Shown here: piece after piece, positions 54,926-64,000 of the stretch | Layout of the letters: each line of letters opens with the position of its first letter | Position numbering within the stretch: position 1 is the stretch's first letter | Assembly: GCA_030762175.1 (NCBI GenBank) | Contig: CM060846.1 | Coordinates: 236,652,512 to 236,716,511, forward strand | Direction of reading: 5' to 3' | Length of the DNA stretch: 64,000 bases | Origin: Metallyticus violacea | Lineage: Eukaryota > Arthropoda > Insecta > Mantodea > Metallyticidae | Translations under genes and position numbers: made by a program | Notes under the pieces: generated by a model | The model's database searches: none | What the model was told of the DNA's origin: nothing | The model's input: the letters and a program-made list of their open reading frames with translations, nothing else

Positions 54926-55225
54926 CTAAACATTTATAATAAAAATTCATCTAAAAGTATTAAAAATTCTAGGATTAAAAACAAATGAAGTGCAAATGTG
55001 CCAACCAAATAAATATTATACAATGCAAACAGTTGGCAAAAAAAAACTGTTGGCCTAAATATGCTATGCCAATGCATATAAATTGCATCTGAAAACTGTC
55101 AAAGCAAATAAATTACCTATTCCATTTACTTTCCATAAAGTGTAGTATCAAAGTTCTGCGTATTTTAATCATAAGTGACTAATGTAATACAGTCATGTAC
55201 CTCTAGATGGTTAATATTCCACATT
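54926..55225. other. Calpain intron upstream of exon, nothing recognised
   Basis: AT-rich non-coding sequence before the MITE cluster. Confidence 0.4.
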
Positions 55226-55273
55226 TAAATCTCTCTCTCTCTCTCTCTCTTCCCCCCTATATATATATATATA
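55226..55273. repeat. (CT)n and (TA)n microsatellites
   Basis: A CT tract followed by C-rich spacing and a TA tract, immediately left of a MITE fragment. Confidence 0.9.
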
Positions 55274-55420
55274 CTTGTCTTCTTGCCATAGAAGTACTCT
55301 AGTAGTTCGATATATAGCGATTTCAAGTGTGACTTTCTCTTAGTGTTTTATCCTTTTCTGCTTTTATAATTACTGTTGATTTGTTACATTGTTAATAGTG
55401 TTACTTTATTTTTTATTTTA
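55274..55420. mobile_element. MITE fragment (half of palindromic family)
   Basis: Matches the right arm of the element at 39553-39665 ('CTTGTC..CTTCTTGCCAT', 'AGTAGTTCGATATATAGCGA', 'GTGTTTTATCC'). It continues through the shared outer segment ('ACATTGTTAATAGTGTTACT'). The left arm is absent. Confidence 0.8.
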
Positions 55421-55433
55421 TATACACACACAC

Positions 55434-55664
55434 ACAGTTAATTAAAAAGTTATCAAGTACACATAAAATAGTAACAAATAAAATATGCACACAATTCACT
55501 TGATACTTTGGATAGTTCATAGTGTAGAGATCACACTAACCCAATATATATCCCTATATGTGATCTCTACCCTCTGAACTATCCAAATTATGAATTATAT
55601 GCCTATTTTATTTGATGCTATTTTTATGTGAATTTCATAACTTTTTAATCAACTGTGGATTGGA
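55434..55664. mobile_element. Second inverted-repeat MITE
   Basis: Imperfect arms of about 105 bp: 'CAGTTAATTAAAAAGTTAT' at the left pairs with 'ATAACTTTTTAATCAACTG' at the right, and 'TAGAGATCACAC' pairs with 'GTGATCTCTA' at the centre. Its sequence differs from the palindromic family. Confidence 0.75.
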
Positions 55665-55794
55665 GAGCAAGATTTAAATACGCAATGTAAACCACCTAGA
55701 AGCACATTACTGTATTTCTTTACTCACTTATGATTAAAATATGCAAAACTTTGATACAGCAATATATGAAAGGTAAATTGAGTAGGTAATTTAT

Positions 55795-56141
55795 ATATAT
55801 ATATATATATATATAAATGAAAAATAAAAATAAAGTAACACTATTAACAATGTAAGTAATTAACAGTAATAATAAAAGTAGATAAGGATAAAACACTTAA
55901 AGTCACACTTGAAATTGCTATATTTCGAACTACTGGAGTTCTTCTGTGGCAAGAAGCTGGACAAGTGAAGGTGATAAAAGTAAATAATGAGTATCAAAGG
56001 TAACATTATACATGGAAACAGATGAAAATAGAAATGAGAGTGTGGGAGGAAAAAAATTACTACTTCAGTAGTTCAAAATATAGCAATTTCAAGTATGACT
56101 TTATCTAAGTGTTTTATCCTTATCTGCTTTTATTATTACTG

Positions 56142-56144
<3 letters not shown>
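55795..56144. mobile_element. MITE with TA-tract ends, full length
   Basis: The left arm (55816-55960: 'AACACTATTAACAATGTAA', 'GCTATATTTCGAACTACTGG') and right arm (56060-56140, its degenerate reverse complement) flank a ~100-bp unique centre. (TA)n tracts lie on both sides. It represents the family state before the palindromic form at 39415-39665 lost its centre. Confidence 0.75.

Positions 56145-56212
<68 letters not shown>
56145..56212. repeat. (TA)n(GA)n compound microsatellite
   Basis: The TA tract runs into a GA tract. The GA part coincides with the outer end of the mariner TIR that follows. Confidence 0.92.
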
Positions 56213-56216
<4 letters not shown>

Positions 56217-57680
56217 AAAAATGTATACACATTTCAAGCAAAGAAAAACCTGTTTTAACATAACAAACAGAAAACGATGAACACTACTCATCTTAGACAT
56301 TTACAATTACAACAAACAGTTGCTTAAAGTGCCCACCATTGGTGCCGATACACTTCTGAGTACTTTGAACTACTGATTCAGTTACTTTTGCTAAAATGTC
56401 CTCAGTCAGTGCAGCACAGGCCTTTTCAATTTCTTCCCAAAGTTCTGCCAGTGTAGCTGGTTTTCTATGGTATGCAACAGCCTTAAGAGTTCCTCATAGG
56501 TAGAAGTGCAACAAAGTTAGATCCGGAGAATGCTGTGGAAACTCAATCTGACTTATTCATCCTATCCAGTGCCTTGGAAGATTGTCATCAAGGTACACAC
56601 ATACACATCTTGGTGGTAATGTGGTGGTGCACCTTTCTGTTGGAAGTAAAATTCCTCATTTCCATAGTGTGTATGAATGGTCGGTAAGACAGAAGCACAT
56701 ATCATGTTCAGGTATACTTGGCCGTTACTGTTCCTTGAAAAAAGAATGGTCCAAATAGACTCCTAGATGACAACCCACACCAAAAATTAATTCCAGATAA
56801 ATTAACAGCCAAAATAAAATGTGGATTGTTTGTACACCAGCGGAGACATTATGCTGGTTAACAGTTCCATTCAACTTAAATTATGCCTCATTGGGCTAAA
56901 CAACTTTCCCTACGAGGGCCTCATCCTCTTGCACCATGTTCTGAAACCACTCACAGTACTGCATACCCCAATCAGGGTGATCTCCATTTAACGTATGCAA
57001 AAGTCTTGGGGTGAAAACTTTCAACTTTGCTGTTTTAATAATATGATGTATACTGGTTCTGCTAAGCCCAGTCTAAAGTGCACCTTGCTTTGTAGATTTC
57101 TGCAGTGAGTGCTCAAAACATTCCAAAACCATAGCTGAGGATGAGGGGCTTGTTGCTTAAGGTCTCCTAAATCTGCCCTTGTGAACATCGCATACAGTAC
57201 CATGAGTCTCAAATTTGTTTCGAATGCATGCAATTGTTATTCATGTTGGCAGTTCTGTTCTGTACACATGTCTCCATTGCATTTGAACTTCAACAATAAC
57301 ATTCTCGATTTTCCAGTGCCACTTCAAAATTGTTTTCAGCTGTTCAAATGATAATCTTTTTCCTCTGTTCAAACTATAATCTTGGCTCAATTTTTTTGTA
57401 CCAACACTAGCATAATGTAATGTGAATTACATCTGTTATTTATAGAACATTATTCGAAAATTTTGACTTCATTTGTTGATTGTTGATTTACGACAATCTT
57501 GGCTTCATTTGTTCATTGTTGATTTACCTGTCATGTAGCAAAGCTAACATAATGGTGTGAGTCACATCTGTTTACAGAACATCACACTACACATTAGTGT
57601 TTTTTTTTTGGTCCAACTTTGAAATATATTAAACAGATGTCTACTGTGAAAGTATGTATATATATTTTTGACACTCTCTG
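56183..57680 (-). mobile_element. DUF4817-type mariner with TIRs
   Basis: The right end, read inward, is 'CAGAGAGTGTCAAAAATATA'. The left end is (GA)n followed by 'GCCCAAAAATGTATACACAT', matching the ends of the copy at 15093-15785. TA flanks both sides. The minus strand encodes a broken transposase: 'WGMQYCEWFQNMVQEDEAL' near 56980-56925, '[15 protein letters not shown]' near 56880-56845, 'HSPDLTLLHFYL' near 56540-56500 and the C-terminal 'ALTEDILAKVTESVVQSTQK' near 56410-56350. Two subterminal blocks ('CAATCTTGGCTTCATTTGTT') are repeated near 57360-57530. Confidence 0.82.
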
Positions 57681-57847
57681 TACGCATACACACACATACA
57701 GTTTTCTATATTTACTGTGTCTGTGTGTGCAAGCATGTATGTGTATCAATAAAAGTAAAATACCTCCTTATAATATAGCAAACTAGGTGTTTAAGGTAGT
57801 GAGATAAAGCACACAAATAGACTAAACTAAGAAAATAAATATTTTAA

Positions 57848-58240
57848 GCCTATTACACTATACAGCTTCAAGGGCCTGTCTATATGCTGGGTCAGGGGTC
57901 CTTTTACTTTGCTCAAACACCTCAGTTACAGGTAATTTTAAATAGCAGGAATTTTCACATTGAAATATAGCATAATACTGCAATATTACCTCAGTGATAA
58001 TTTCTATTTTGTTGTGTACAGAATATAGGTCAATACCTCTTTCTTGTAAATAAAAACTGAGCTCAGATAATTCTTGATGTGTATCAATCATAAATCCCAG
58101 ATCTAGAACAAAATTTACAGAAGTTATTTTGCTGTACAGACCTTCATACATGTAACAAACTTTCTTTCCCCAGGTTATACCATCTTTAGCTTGGGTGAAG
58201 TAAAATATCAGTTTCCTAGCTCTGCCATTCAGCTATAACA
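57848..58240 (-). mobile_element. hAT fragment (ZNF862-like), minus strand
   Basis: The 97-residue open stretch at 58151-57858 reads 'LYSKITSVNFVLDLGFMIDT', 'HQELSELSFYLQERGIDLYS'. This is the linker of ZNF862/DUF4371-type hAT proteins, also seen in the copy near 21030-20980. The remainder of the element is not here. Confidence 0.65.
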
Positions 58241-58713
58241 ATTACTCATATAGATGATAACATTCTTCCTATCTTCAGTAGTTTATTTTCCAATAGAGAT
58301 GCACATATATCTAGCATTCTTAGGAGATGCATGGTAGGTGATATAGTTTGTCAGTGAAGCTTTTAAGTCTGTTCACGCCGCCAATTTCTCTTACCCACAT
58401 GTATCACTTATCAACCAGTCAAGCCATCTTTCCACCAATGGCAGCAGAGGGTAGTAGAGAAAACCGAATATCTCCTTAGTGTTAGTTTGAGAGTTTTACT
58501 ATAAGTGTGGCATAAGTGACTTCAACAAATTACAGGCTGATATAACAGTCATAATGCACAGAAACAAGCAATGGAATGCAAAAAATGAAATTTTTAGGAT
58601 GTATGTTAATAGTTAATCACATGCAATATACAACAGAATCAAATGGGAAACTGTAAGTAGCAATGTAAAATGAAAAGGAAATAGCTGATATGGGAAAGGG
58701 CATATGCTTTTAA
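58241..58713. other. Stretch without identified feature
   Basis: No gene, RNA or repeat recognised. Confidence 0.4.
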
Positions 58714-58975
58714 CAGTGTAACTTTTGTATGTGTTGTCCTACCTGGACATTTTTTTTAAACTTAAGCTAACTTCACCTAACCTAATCAAAATTTACAACT
58801 TATGTGTTAACAGTATAACTTTTCTATGCATTGCCCTCCCTGGATTTTTTTTTTAACCTAAGCTAACCTAAGCTAAGCCAACCTCTAACCTAATGAAACC
58901 AAACCAAAATTTGCAACTTATGCATTAACAGGATACCTTTTCTATGGATTGTCCTCCTTGAAAAAGGTAACATCA
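58714..58975. repeat. Imperfect tandem repeat with CCTAA-like blocks
   Basis: About two and a half units of roughly 100 bp, each with 'TAACAGTATAACTTTTCTAT'-like, 'GTCCTCC.TGGA' and 'AACCTAAGCTAACCTAA' segments followed by 'AAAATTTGCAACTTATGC'. The CCTAA-like runs recall the arthropod telomere unit but are too short and mixed to be telomeric. Confidence 0.7.
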
Positions 58976-59027
58976 ATTATAGTAAGAAAAATGAAGATAA
59001 ATTATGTAGATTAAATAAAAATATTAT

Positions 59028-59098
59028 GTGGTGGTAGCGAACCACTACCTTCCCGTTAATAGCACAACACTCACTCTAACCAACTGAGCCATGATGCT
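59028..59098 (-). pseudogene. tRNA-like sequence (tRNA-Asn-like), degenerate
   Basis: The minus strand reads 'ATGGCTCAGTTGGTTAGAG' (A-box/D-arm), 'GTGCTATTAACGGGAAGGT' (anticodon-loop-like CTATTAA, anticodon ATT) and 'AGTGGTTCGCTACC' (degenerate T arm). The acceptor ends do not pair and the T loop is out of register. So it is a tRNA pseudogene or the head of another SINE, not a working tRNA. Confidence 0.5.
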
Positions 59099-59917
59099 GA
59101 TATACAAAACATGATAAATATCTATGTACATTATTTAACTGGAGTTAAGCATGGTTTTCTCCACTGCCGTTCATGAAAGGAGACATGACTTAGTTGCCAA
59201 ACAGTACTCTACATATAGTTAAGTTTTTACTGGCACTGTAAACAAATAGCTCCAACATAAGGCTGGCACAATGCCACAAAATAATTAAAGAAACTTATCC
59301 TTCAAGATCTTGGAGACTACCCCTAGATCCAAAAATGAAAGCAGCCCTGTCACAAATTGATGCAATCAAGTGGTCTCTGAAGAATTCAAGTTCTTTTGAA
59401 CAGTGATAACTTTATCAATATCAATACCAATCCATTAAACAAATGTCAAAAAGCAATAAATGAAACTTTAGAAAGGAGCACATTAATTTCAAAAACCGAT
59501 TGGTACAAAATAAAAACACATAATACTTCCTTAGCTAGAATTTTCGGCTTACACAAGATATATAAACCAGGAAGTAAGATGTAATTAATAACATTAATAC
59601 TCCATGCTACAATTTAGCGAAATGGTTAACTTCACAGTTCAATACATTTCCTAGATTTGAAAAATTCAATGAATCTCATTAAGAGAACTAAAGATTATCA
59701 ACTATCTCCTTAAGACACTTTAGTTTCTTTTGATGTCAAAGATCTGTTACCTAGTATACCACAAAACAAAGTCTTAAGTCTGTTGAAAATGTGGCTAATA
59801 TCTTCCAATCTAACAGAGAAACATATTAATGAATACATTAATCTTACAGAACTATGTTTGAATCAAGCTTATTTCACTTATGAAGGTGAGTTTTATAAGC
59901 AAAAATCATGATTAGTC

Positions 59918-60160
59918 ATGGGCAGTCCTCTTTCACCTTTCCTAGCCGATCTATTCATGAATACATTTGAAACACACATTACAAGAGTGTTTCCATATAT
60001 TTTTAAAGTCTGGTATAGATATGTGGATGACATATTTGCAATTGTTCAAAAAAGACATCTAGAAGATGAACTTAAACTTTTGAATTTACAAGAATCTACA
60101 ATAAAATTTATAACAGAAATGGAAATGGATATGATTTACCTTTTTTGGATTTTAAGATAA
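59918..60160 (+). pseudogene. PLE RT palm
   Basis: The 80-residue open stretch contains 'MGSPLSPFLADLFM' and the catalytic 'YRYVDDIFAIV', then 'EDELKLLNLQESTIKF'. These are the core palm motifs of PLE reverse transcriptase. Both Asp of the YVDD box are present. Confidence 0.88.
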
Positions 60161-60528
60161 TTAAAAATAAGGACAGACTGAATTTGGCATCCACAGAAAG
60201 GATGCACAAATGGATAATTATATTAAGGCCAATGGTTTCAACCCAAGAACACATAAAGAAGCAGCCTTTAACAACATGATATACAGATAATTAAAATGCC
60301 ACTAAACAGTATTGAATATAAGAAAGAATATCAATATATAATAGACACAGCCATTTCTAATGGTTTTAAAAAACAGATGATAGATCAAAAAATCATAAAA
60401 TTTCAGAAACAAAAGAAAACTAAACATATTACTACATTAAGTGCTTTATCTAAAGATAAAATCTACAAAAGTTCACTTACCATCCACAATTAAATAATAA
60501 ATTTCAAAAAAATTTTAATCAGTGCAAT

Positions 60529-60723
60529 ATGATTCTGGCTCCTCAAAATAGATTTAGTATTGGGAAATTGTTGAAACTAAACAAAGCAGGTGACAGATCG
60601 AAAGAAGGGAAGTCAGGGATATATCAGATAAATTGTAAGGACTGTGAAAAGGTATACATAGGAAAAACTAAGAGAAACATTGGGATCAGAATGAAGGAAC
60701 ACATGAGAAACATTACACATTAA
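60529..60723 (+). pseudogene. PLE GIY-YIG endonuclease domain
   Basis: The 64-residue open stretch has an intact 'GIYQINCKDCEKVYIGKTKR' with the CxxC pair, Arg in 'RNIGIRMKEH' and the conserved Glu-His. A stop follows at 60721-60723, where family members continue with 'K.MEKSAVA'. Confidence 0.88.
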
Positions 60724-61030
60724 TAAATAGAAAAATCAGCTGTAGCAGCATATTTTTGGAATGAACACCATGAAATTGACAAAAATATTAATTTATTGAT
60801 AACTGTTCAATTTCCGAAAGAACTAAGCATATGGGAGAGTATTTTTATTAAGGAAAATGAACACAGGCTTATGAACTTCGAAATTCTGGAAATGGATAAC
60901 TTTCTGTGTAAGTTCTTCAATTGACCACCAGAGCCCCTTACAGGCACCTGCCTCTACAACTCCAGCATGACTCATTAGCTCATCAGTTGACAATGTGATT
61001 GATAGATCAGTCATGAAACATGTCCTGAAT

Positions 61031-61540
61031 TTTAACAGTTTAAAGAGTGAAACCCTTAAGAGTGTTGAAAATTTTAGCCATTTTAACCATTTTAGAATTT
61101 TAACTTTCCCATGGGAAAGTGATTTTAACTGGTTTAAAATAGGTTTTATATAAAGTAACCATTGATTAATATTCATACAGGAAAAAAGAAAAAAAACTAT
61201 AAAAAGTGAGACAGTTTTCACAGCTACATGTATTCAGCTTAATCACAAATCACCCTAGCTATACTATCACATGCTGAATTTGCACAACAAATACATTAAG
61301 AAAGTTCATAATGTTCATTCATTAGCTATTCTCTAAAATGCCAAACGTAGGTATTAAAACTACCAAATAAAATAGAGCACTGTAAGCATTAGAGGGAAAT
61401 TCAAACACTCCAAAATTTGTATTATGAATTTGAGTAAAATTAAAGTCCCAGTTGCCTATTTTGGCAGCATATACCATGAAGGGTCCCTGAAAAAAAGGTA
61501 AGTACTAGAATGTAAATTCCATCTAATCTGTCATCTAACA
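61031..61540. other. AT-rich stretch, no gene identified
   Basis: No recognised features. An internal degenerate repeat of 'TTTTAACCATTTTA' type lies near 61070-61140. Confidence 0.4.
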
Positions 61541-61670
61541 CACTCTTATGCTTCACTTACTTTTAAATGCTGGGGGAAGGATTTTGAAGAGACATCCTCT
61601 ATATGTTCAACCAATTTGATGACTTGAGTTGAGTCATTAAGTAGGTTGAAGATGGAGAGGATGTCTCTTC
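61541..61670. mobile_element. PLE terminal hairpin
   Basis: 'GAAGAGACATCCTCTATATG' near 61587 pairs with 'AGAGGATGTCTCTTC' near 61653-61667. The outer left part, 'ACACTCTTATGCTTCACTTA', matches the PLE-A ends at 23521 and 47093. Only terminal sequence is present. Confidence 0.65.
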
Positions 61671-61905
61671 AAAACTATTTATGTTGTTTTCCAAACAACA
61701 GCAACCTCATCAAAAAGTTTATAAAATCCAAAGAGTGACATCTGAATACCATGCTGGAAAGCTGACAGTGGAACCGTGCTGATGATGAAGGAAATTTCCC
61801 TTTGAAACATGTCCAAGTAAGTGGAATAAAACTAGTGAAATTTGATTTCCTCAAAAACAATTTGTTATATGATACTATATTTCACTGTGAAAAACCCAAA
61901 CTATT
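61671..61905 (+). mobile_element. PLE family D, 3' terminal fragment
   Basis: Matches the end of the PLE at 42712-44055: 'TCATCAAAAAGTTTATAAAA', 'GACATCTGAATACCATG', 'TTTGAAACATGTCCAAGTAA' and 'GTGAAATTTGATTTCCTCAA'. It lacks the GIY-YIG part. Confidence 0.82.
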
Positions 61906-62008
61906 CAAATTTAATATAATAATGGACTTAAATAAGAAAATGAAAGCATTTTCTCTCATTTACTAAACTTAAAACAATGTATCATGAATAATACACACAT
62001 ACTATGTA

Positions 62009-63332
62009 CGAGGTCTCTTCAAAAAGTATCGCGAATTTTGAATTTCCGCGGGCTACGTATATTCGATTTTCGATTGTTTTGTGGCGTTATGTTGGTACTA
62101 ATGTCCCTCACTTATGTTGACAAGCTCGGCCATTTTGAATGTTCAGTTAATTGTTGACAGCTATTTTGCTTGGACGTGTTTTGGCTCGTTCTCGATTTTT
62201 GCCTATTCCAAAAAATGGAACAAAGAATCTGTATCAAATTCTGTGTGACAAACAAAATTAAGTGCGCGGATGCATTCCGAATGTTTACTGTGGCATATGG
62301 TAAAACTACCTTGGACCAAAGCAACGTTTATCGGTGGTACAAAATGTTCTCAGAGGGTCGAGAAGATGTGAACGACGAAGGCGTCCCGGACGCCCGAGCT
62401 CGTCAACAACAGACGAAAACATTGAAGAAGTGGAGAAAATAGTATTGGTCAATCGTCGAATCACCATTAGAGAAGTTGCTGAGGACATAAACATATCGAT
62501 TGACTCGTGCCATTCGATTTTTTTCCAATGATTTGGGCACGAGTCGGGTCGCCGCAAAATTCGTACCAAAGTTGCTCAATTTCGACCAAAAACACCATCG
62601 CATTAACGTTGCTAAGGAGCTGTTGAACTTTGTCCGCGACGACCCAAATTTGCTCCAGAGGGTCATAACTGGTGACGAATCATGGATTTATGGTTATGGC
62701 GTGGAAACTAAAGCTCAATCATCCCAATGGATGCTGCCACACGAGCCAAGACCGAAAAAAGCGCGCCAAGTTCGAAAGTCGAATGTGAAGGTTTTGCTTA
62801 CAGTTTTCTTCGATTGCAGGGGCGTGGTGCATCATGAGTTCTTGCCACAGGTTAGAACGGTCAATAAGGAATATTACCTGCAAGTTATGCGCAATTTGCG
62901 CGAAGCGATCCGCCAGAAACGCCTGGATTTGTGGAAGAACAAAAATTGGCTTTTGCATCATGATAACGCCCCTGCTCACACATCGTTGCTTGTGCGCGAA
63001 TTTTTGGGCAAAAACAACACACTTATGATGCCGCAGCCACCATACTCCCCAGACCTGGCCCCCTGTGACTTTTTTTGTTCCCAAAACTGAAGAGGCCCAT
63101 GAAAGGACGACGCTACGCCACGATTGAGGAGATAAAGACGGCATCGAAGGAGGAGCTGAACAAGATCACAAAAAATGATTTTTTTAAAGTGCTTCGAGGA
63201 TTGGAAAAATCGTTGGCACAAGTGTATAATATCTGGTGGGGATTACTTTGAAGGGGACAAAATAGTTATTCATGAATAAATAAATACTTTTTGAAAAACA
63301 CAAAATTCGCGATACTTTTTGAACAGACCTCG
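62009..63332 (+). mobile_element. Recent mariner transposon, 1324 bp
   Basis: TA is duplicated at 62007-62008 and 63333-63334. The terminal inverted repeats pair 'CGAGGTCTCTTCAAAAAGTA' with 'TACTTTTTGAACAGACCTCG', followed by TCGCGAATTTT on the left and its complement on the right, with one or two mismatches. The length is typical of mariner. The element is GC-richer than its surroundings, and the transposase is disrupted by only about three frameshifts, so it is the youngest DNA transposon here. Confidence 0.95.
62215..63251 (+). pseudogene. Mariner transposase, frameshifted
   Basis: The start ATG at 62215 gives 'MEQRICIKFCVTNKIKCADA' and 'NVYRWYKMFSEGREDVNDE'. The frame shifts near 62385, where 'RPGRPSSSTTDENIEEVEKI' (the linker before the second helix-turn-helix) is in another frame, and again near 62520. 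The catalytic part (62530-63085) is open, with 'VITGDESWIYGYG', 'LLHHDNAPAHTS' and 'YSPDLAPCDFF'. The last Asp lies 34 residues after the HDN Asp, the D34D signature. A T-run near 63069-63075 shifts the C-terminus ('LKRPMKGRRYATIEEIKTA'). All three catalytic Asp are intact, so only frameshifts inactivate it. Confidence 0.93.
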
Positions 63333-63334
63333 TA

Positions 63335-64000
63335 AGGAAAATGCATCAATTTTTCTCTAATAAGCAATGCACTTGGAAAAAATCCCCATTTGTATACCTA
63401 AATAAAGTGGCTTCAATTATAGTGAATATGAACAATGCTTCATTCACTACCATTCATAATTTTTTCTAAAGTAGTTAGGCTAATATATATTAAAATCATT
63501 CTTGCAGTAGGCTTTATGTCATGTATCACATGCTTTATAGTTAGCATTTTTGCAGCATCTTGGTATATGAAAATGTCAGTGTATCTATGAAAAAGTATAA
63601 TTCAACCTTTGTATTGAATAAACAGCAACTTTTATGATTATTATTTGTAAATGAGTTGGTGATGAAATTTAAAGATTATTTGAAGAATGATCCCCTGGTA
63701 TAAGTATAATCTGGTCTATAAATTTCTGGAAATGGAAAGAATTAAAAATAAGAAACACAGACAACAGTACATAGTGCTCATGAAGAAACATCAGAGATAT
63801 TGTGTATTACCTGGAAAATTTCCCACTTTGCCATTTTGCACAACAGAGGGGCAATTATAATTTTGTGTGATTTTCTACAAAGTCATTAACATTCGCATTC
63901 TAAAGTTACTGGTATATAAGGACTACATCTTGATGATCCTGTAAATGAATTCGGATTCTGTGAATTACAATTTAATATCAATTAAAAAATAGTTATAGCT
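63335..64000. other. AT-rich stretch, no gene identified
   Basis: Non-coding sequence with no recognised exon, repeat or RNA. If the calpain gene continues upstream, this is still intron. Confidence 0.4.

Larger units (their letters stand above)
59245..61030 (+). mobile_element. Near full-length PLE, plus strand
   Basis: This is the longest PLE here. In order: RT N-terminal part (59396-59584: 'TLISKTDWYKIKTHNT', 'ARIFGLHKIYKPGSK'); 'VSFDVKDLLPSIP' near 59728-59762; 'LVMGSPLSPFLADLFMNTFE' near 59912-59970; 'VWYRYVDDIFAIVQKRHLED' near 60010-60070; thumb/linker (60296-60493); 'MILAPQNRFSIGKLL'; and GIY-YIG 'KSGIYQINCKDCEKVYIGKT' near 60610-60670 followed by 'RNIGIRMKEHMRN'. The C-terminal 'WESIFIKENEHRLMNF' is near 60830-60880, and the non-coding end contains 'TCATGAAACATGTCCTGAAT'. 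All key GIY-YIG residues and the YVDD box survive; stops and shifts lie between them. Confidence 0.9.

Noticed and set aside
58714..58975. Interstitial telomere array
   Set aside because: The CCTAA-like runs are short and mixed with other sequence, and the true repeat unit is about 100 bp.
1..64000. CRISPR array or prokaryotic operon
   Set aside because: Tandem repeats here are microsatellites, palindromes or transposon segments, and the gene content is eukaryotic with spliceosomal introns.

Overview
The window reads as an AT-rich, intron- and transposon-dense eukaryotic nuclear genome, most likely an arthropod. The class cannot be fixed from this sequence alone. The evidence is the mixture of mobile elements, two tRNA-derived SINE families, and a calpain gene whose exons are separated by a very long intron. 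There is no operon structure, no CRISPR array, and no intact rRNA or tRNA gene.

The only host gene I can support is a calpain (C2 cysteine protease) on the minus strand. Two adjacent exons lie at 54785-54925 and 41740-41914. They join in frame across an intron of about 12.9 kb that is packed with transposon remains. The exons carrying the catalytic Cys and the His/Asn were not found here.

Left third (1-21 kb): a decayed LINE (262-3350), a Penelope-like element (PLE, 3500-4607), mariner and Tc1 remnants (5864-8225), tail-to-tail LINE C-termini (9100-10841), a piggyBac element with TTAA target sites (11833-14079), an antisense LINE split by a mariner derivative and a SINE (14090-16460), another antisense LINE (18590-19680) and a hAT remnant (20100-21560).

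Centre (21.5-39 kb): a cluster of PLE copies in opposing orientations (22540-25928), which seems to split one ZNF862-like hAT element; a Gypsy-like remnant (29460-31790) carrying a short PLE insertion; and the best-preserved feature, a GC-richer I-superfamily LINE on the minus strand (32874-38819) with intact ORF1 and ORF2. It is fused head-to-tail to a truncated, diverged relative, and one 15-bp target duplication brackets the pair.

Right part (39-64 kb): palindromic MITEs seated in (TA)n tracts, more PLEs (42120-44300, 59245-61030), hAT elements (44480-45560, 46476-48700, 57848-58240), a LINE (52262-53690), several mariners, and a recent 1.3-kb mariner with near-perfect termini (62009-63332).

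The repeated theme is nesting. Several host-element/insertion pairs can be dated relative to each other from target-site duplications. PLE-derived sequences recur as inverted repeats or palindromes.
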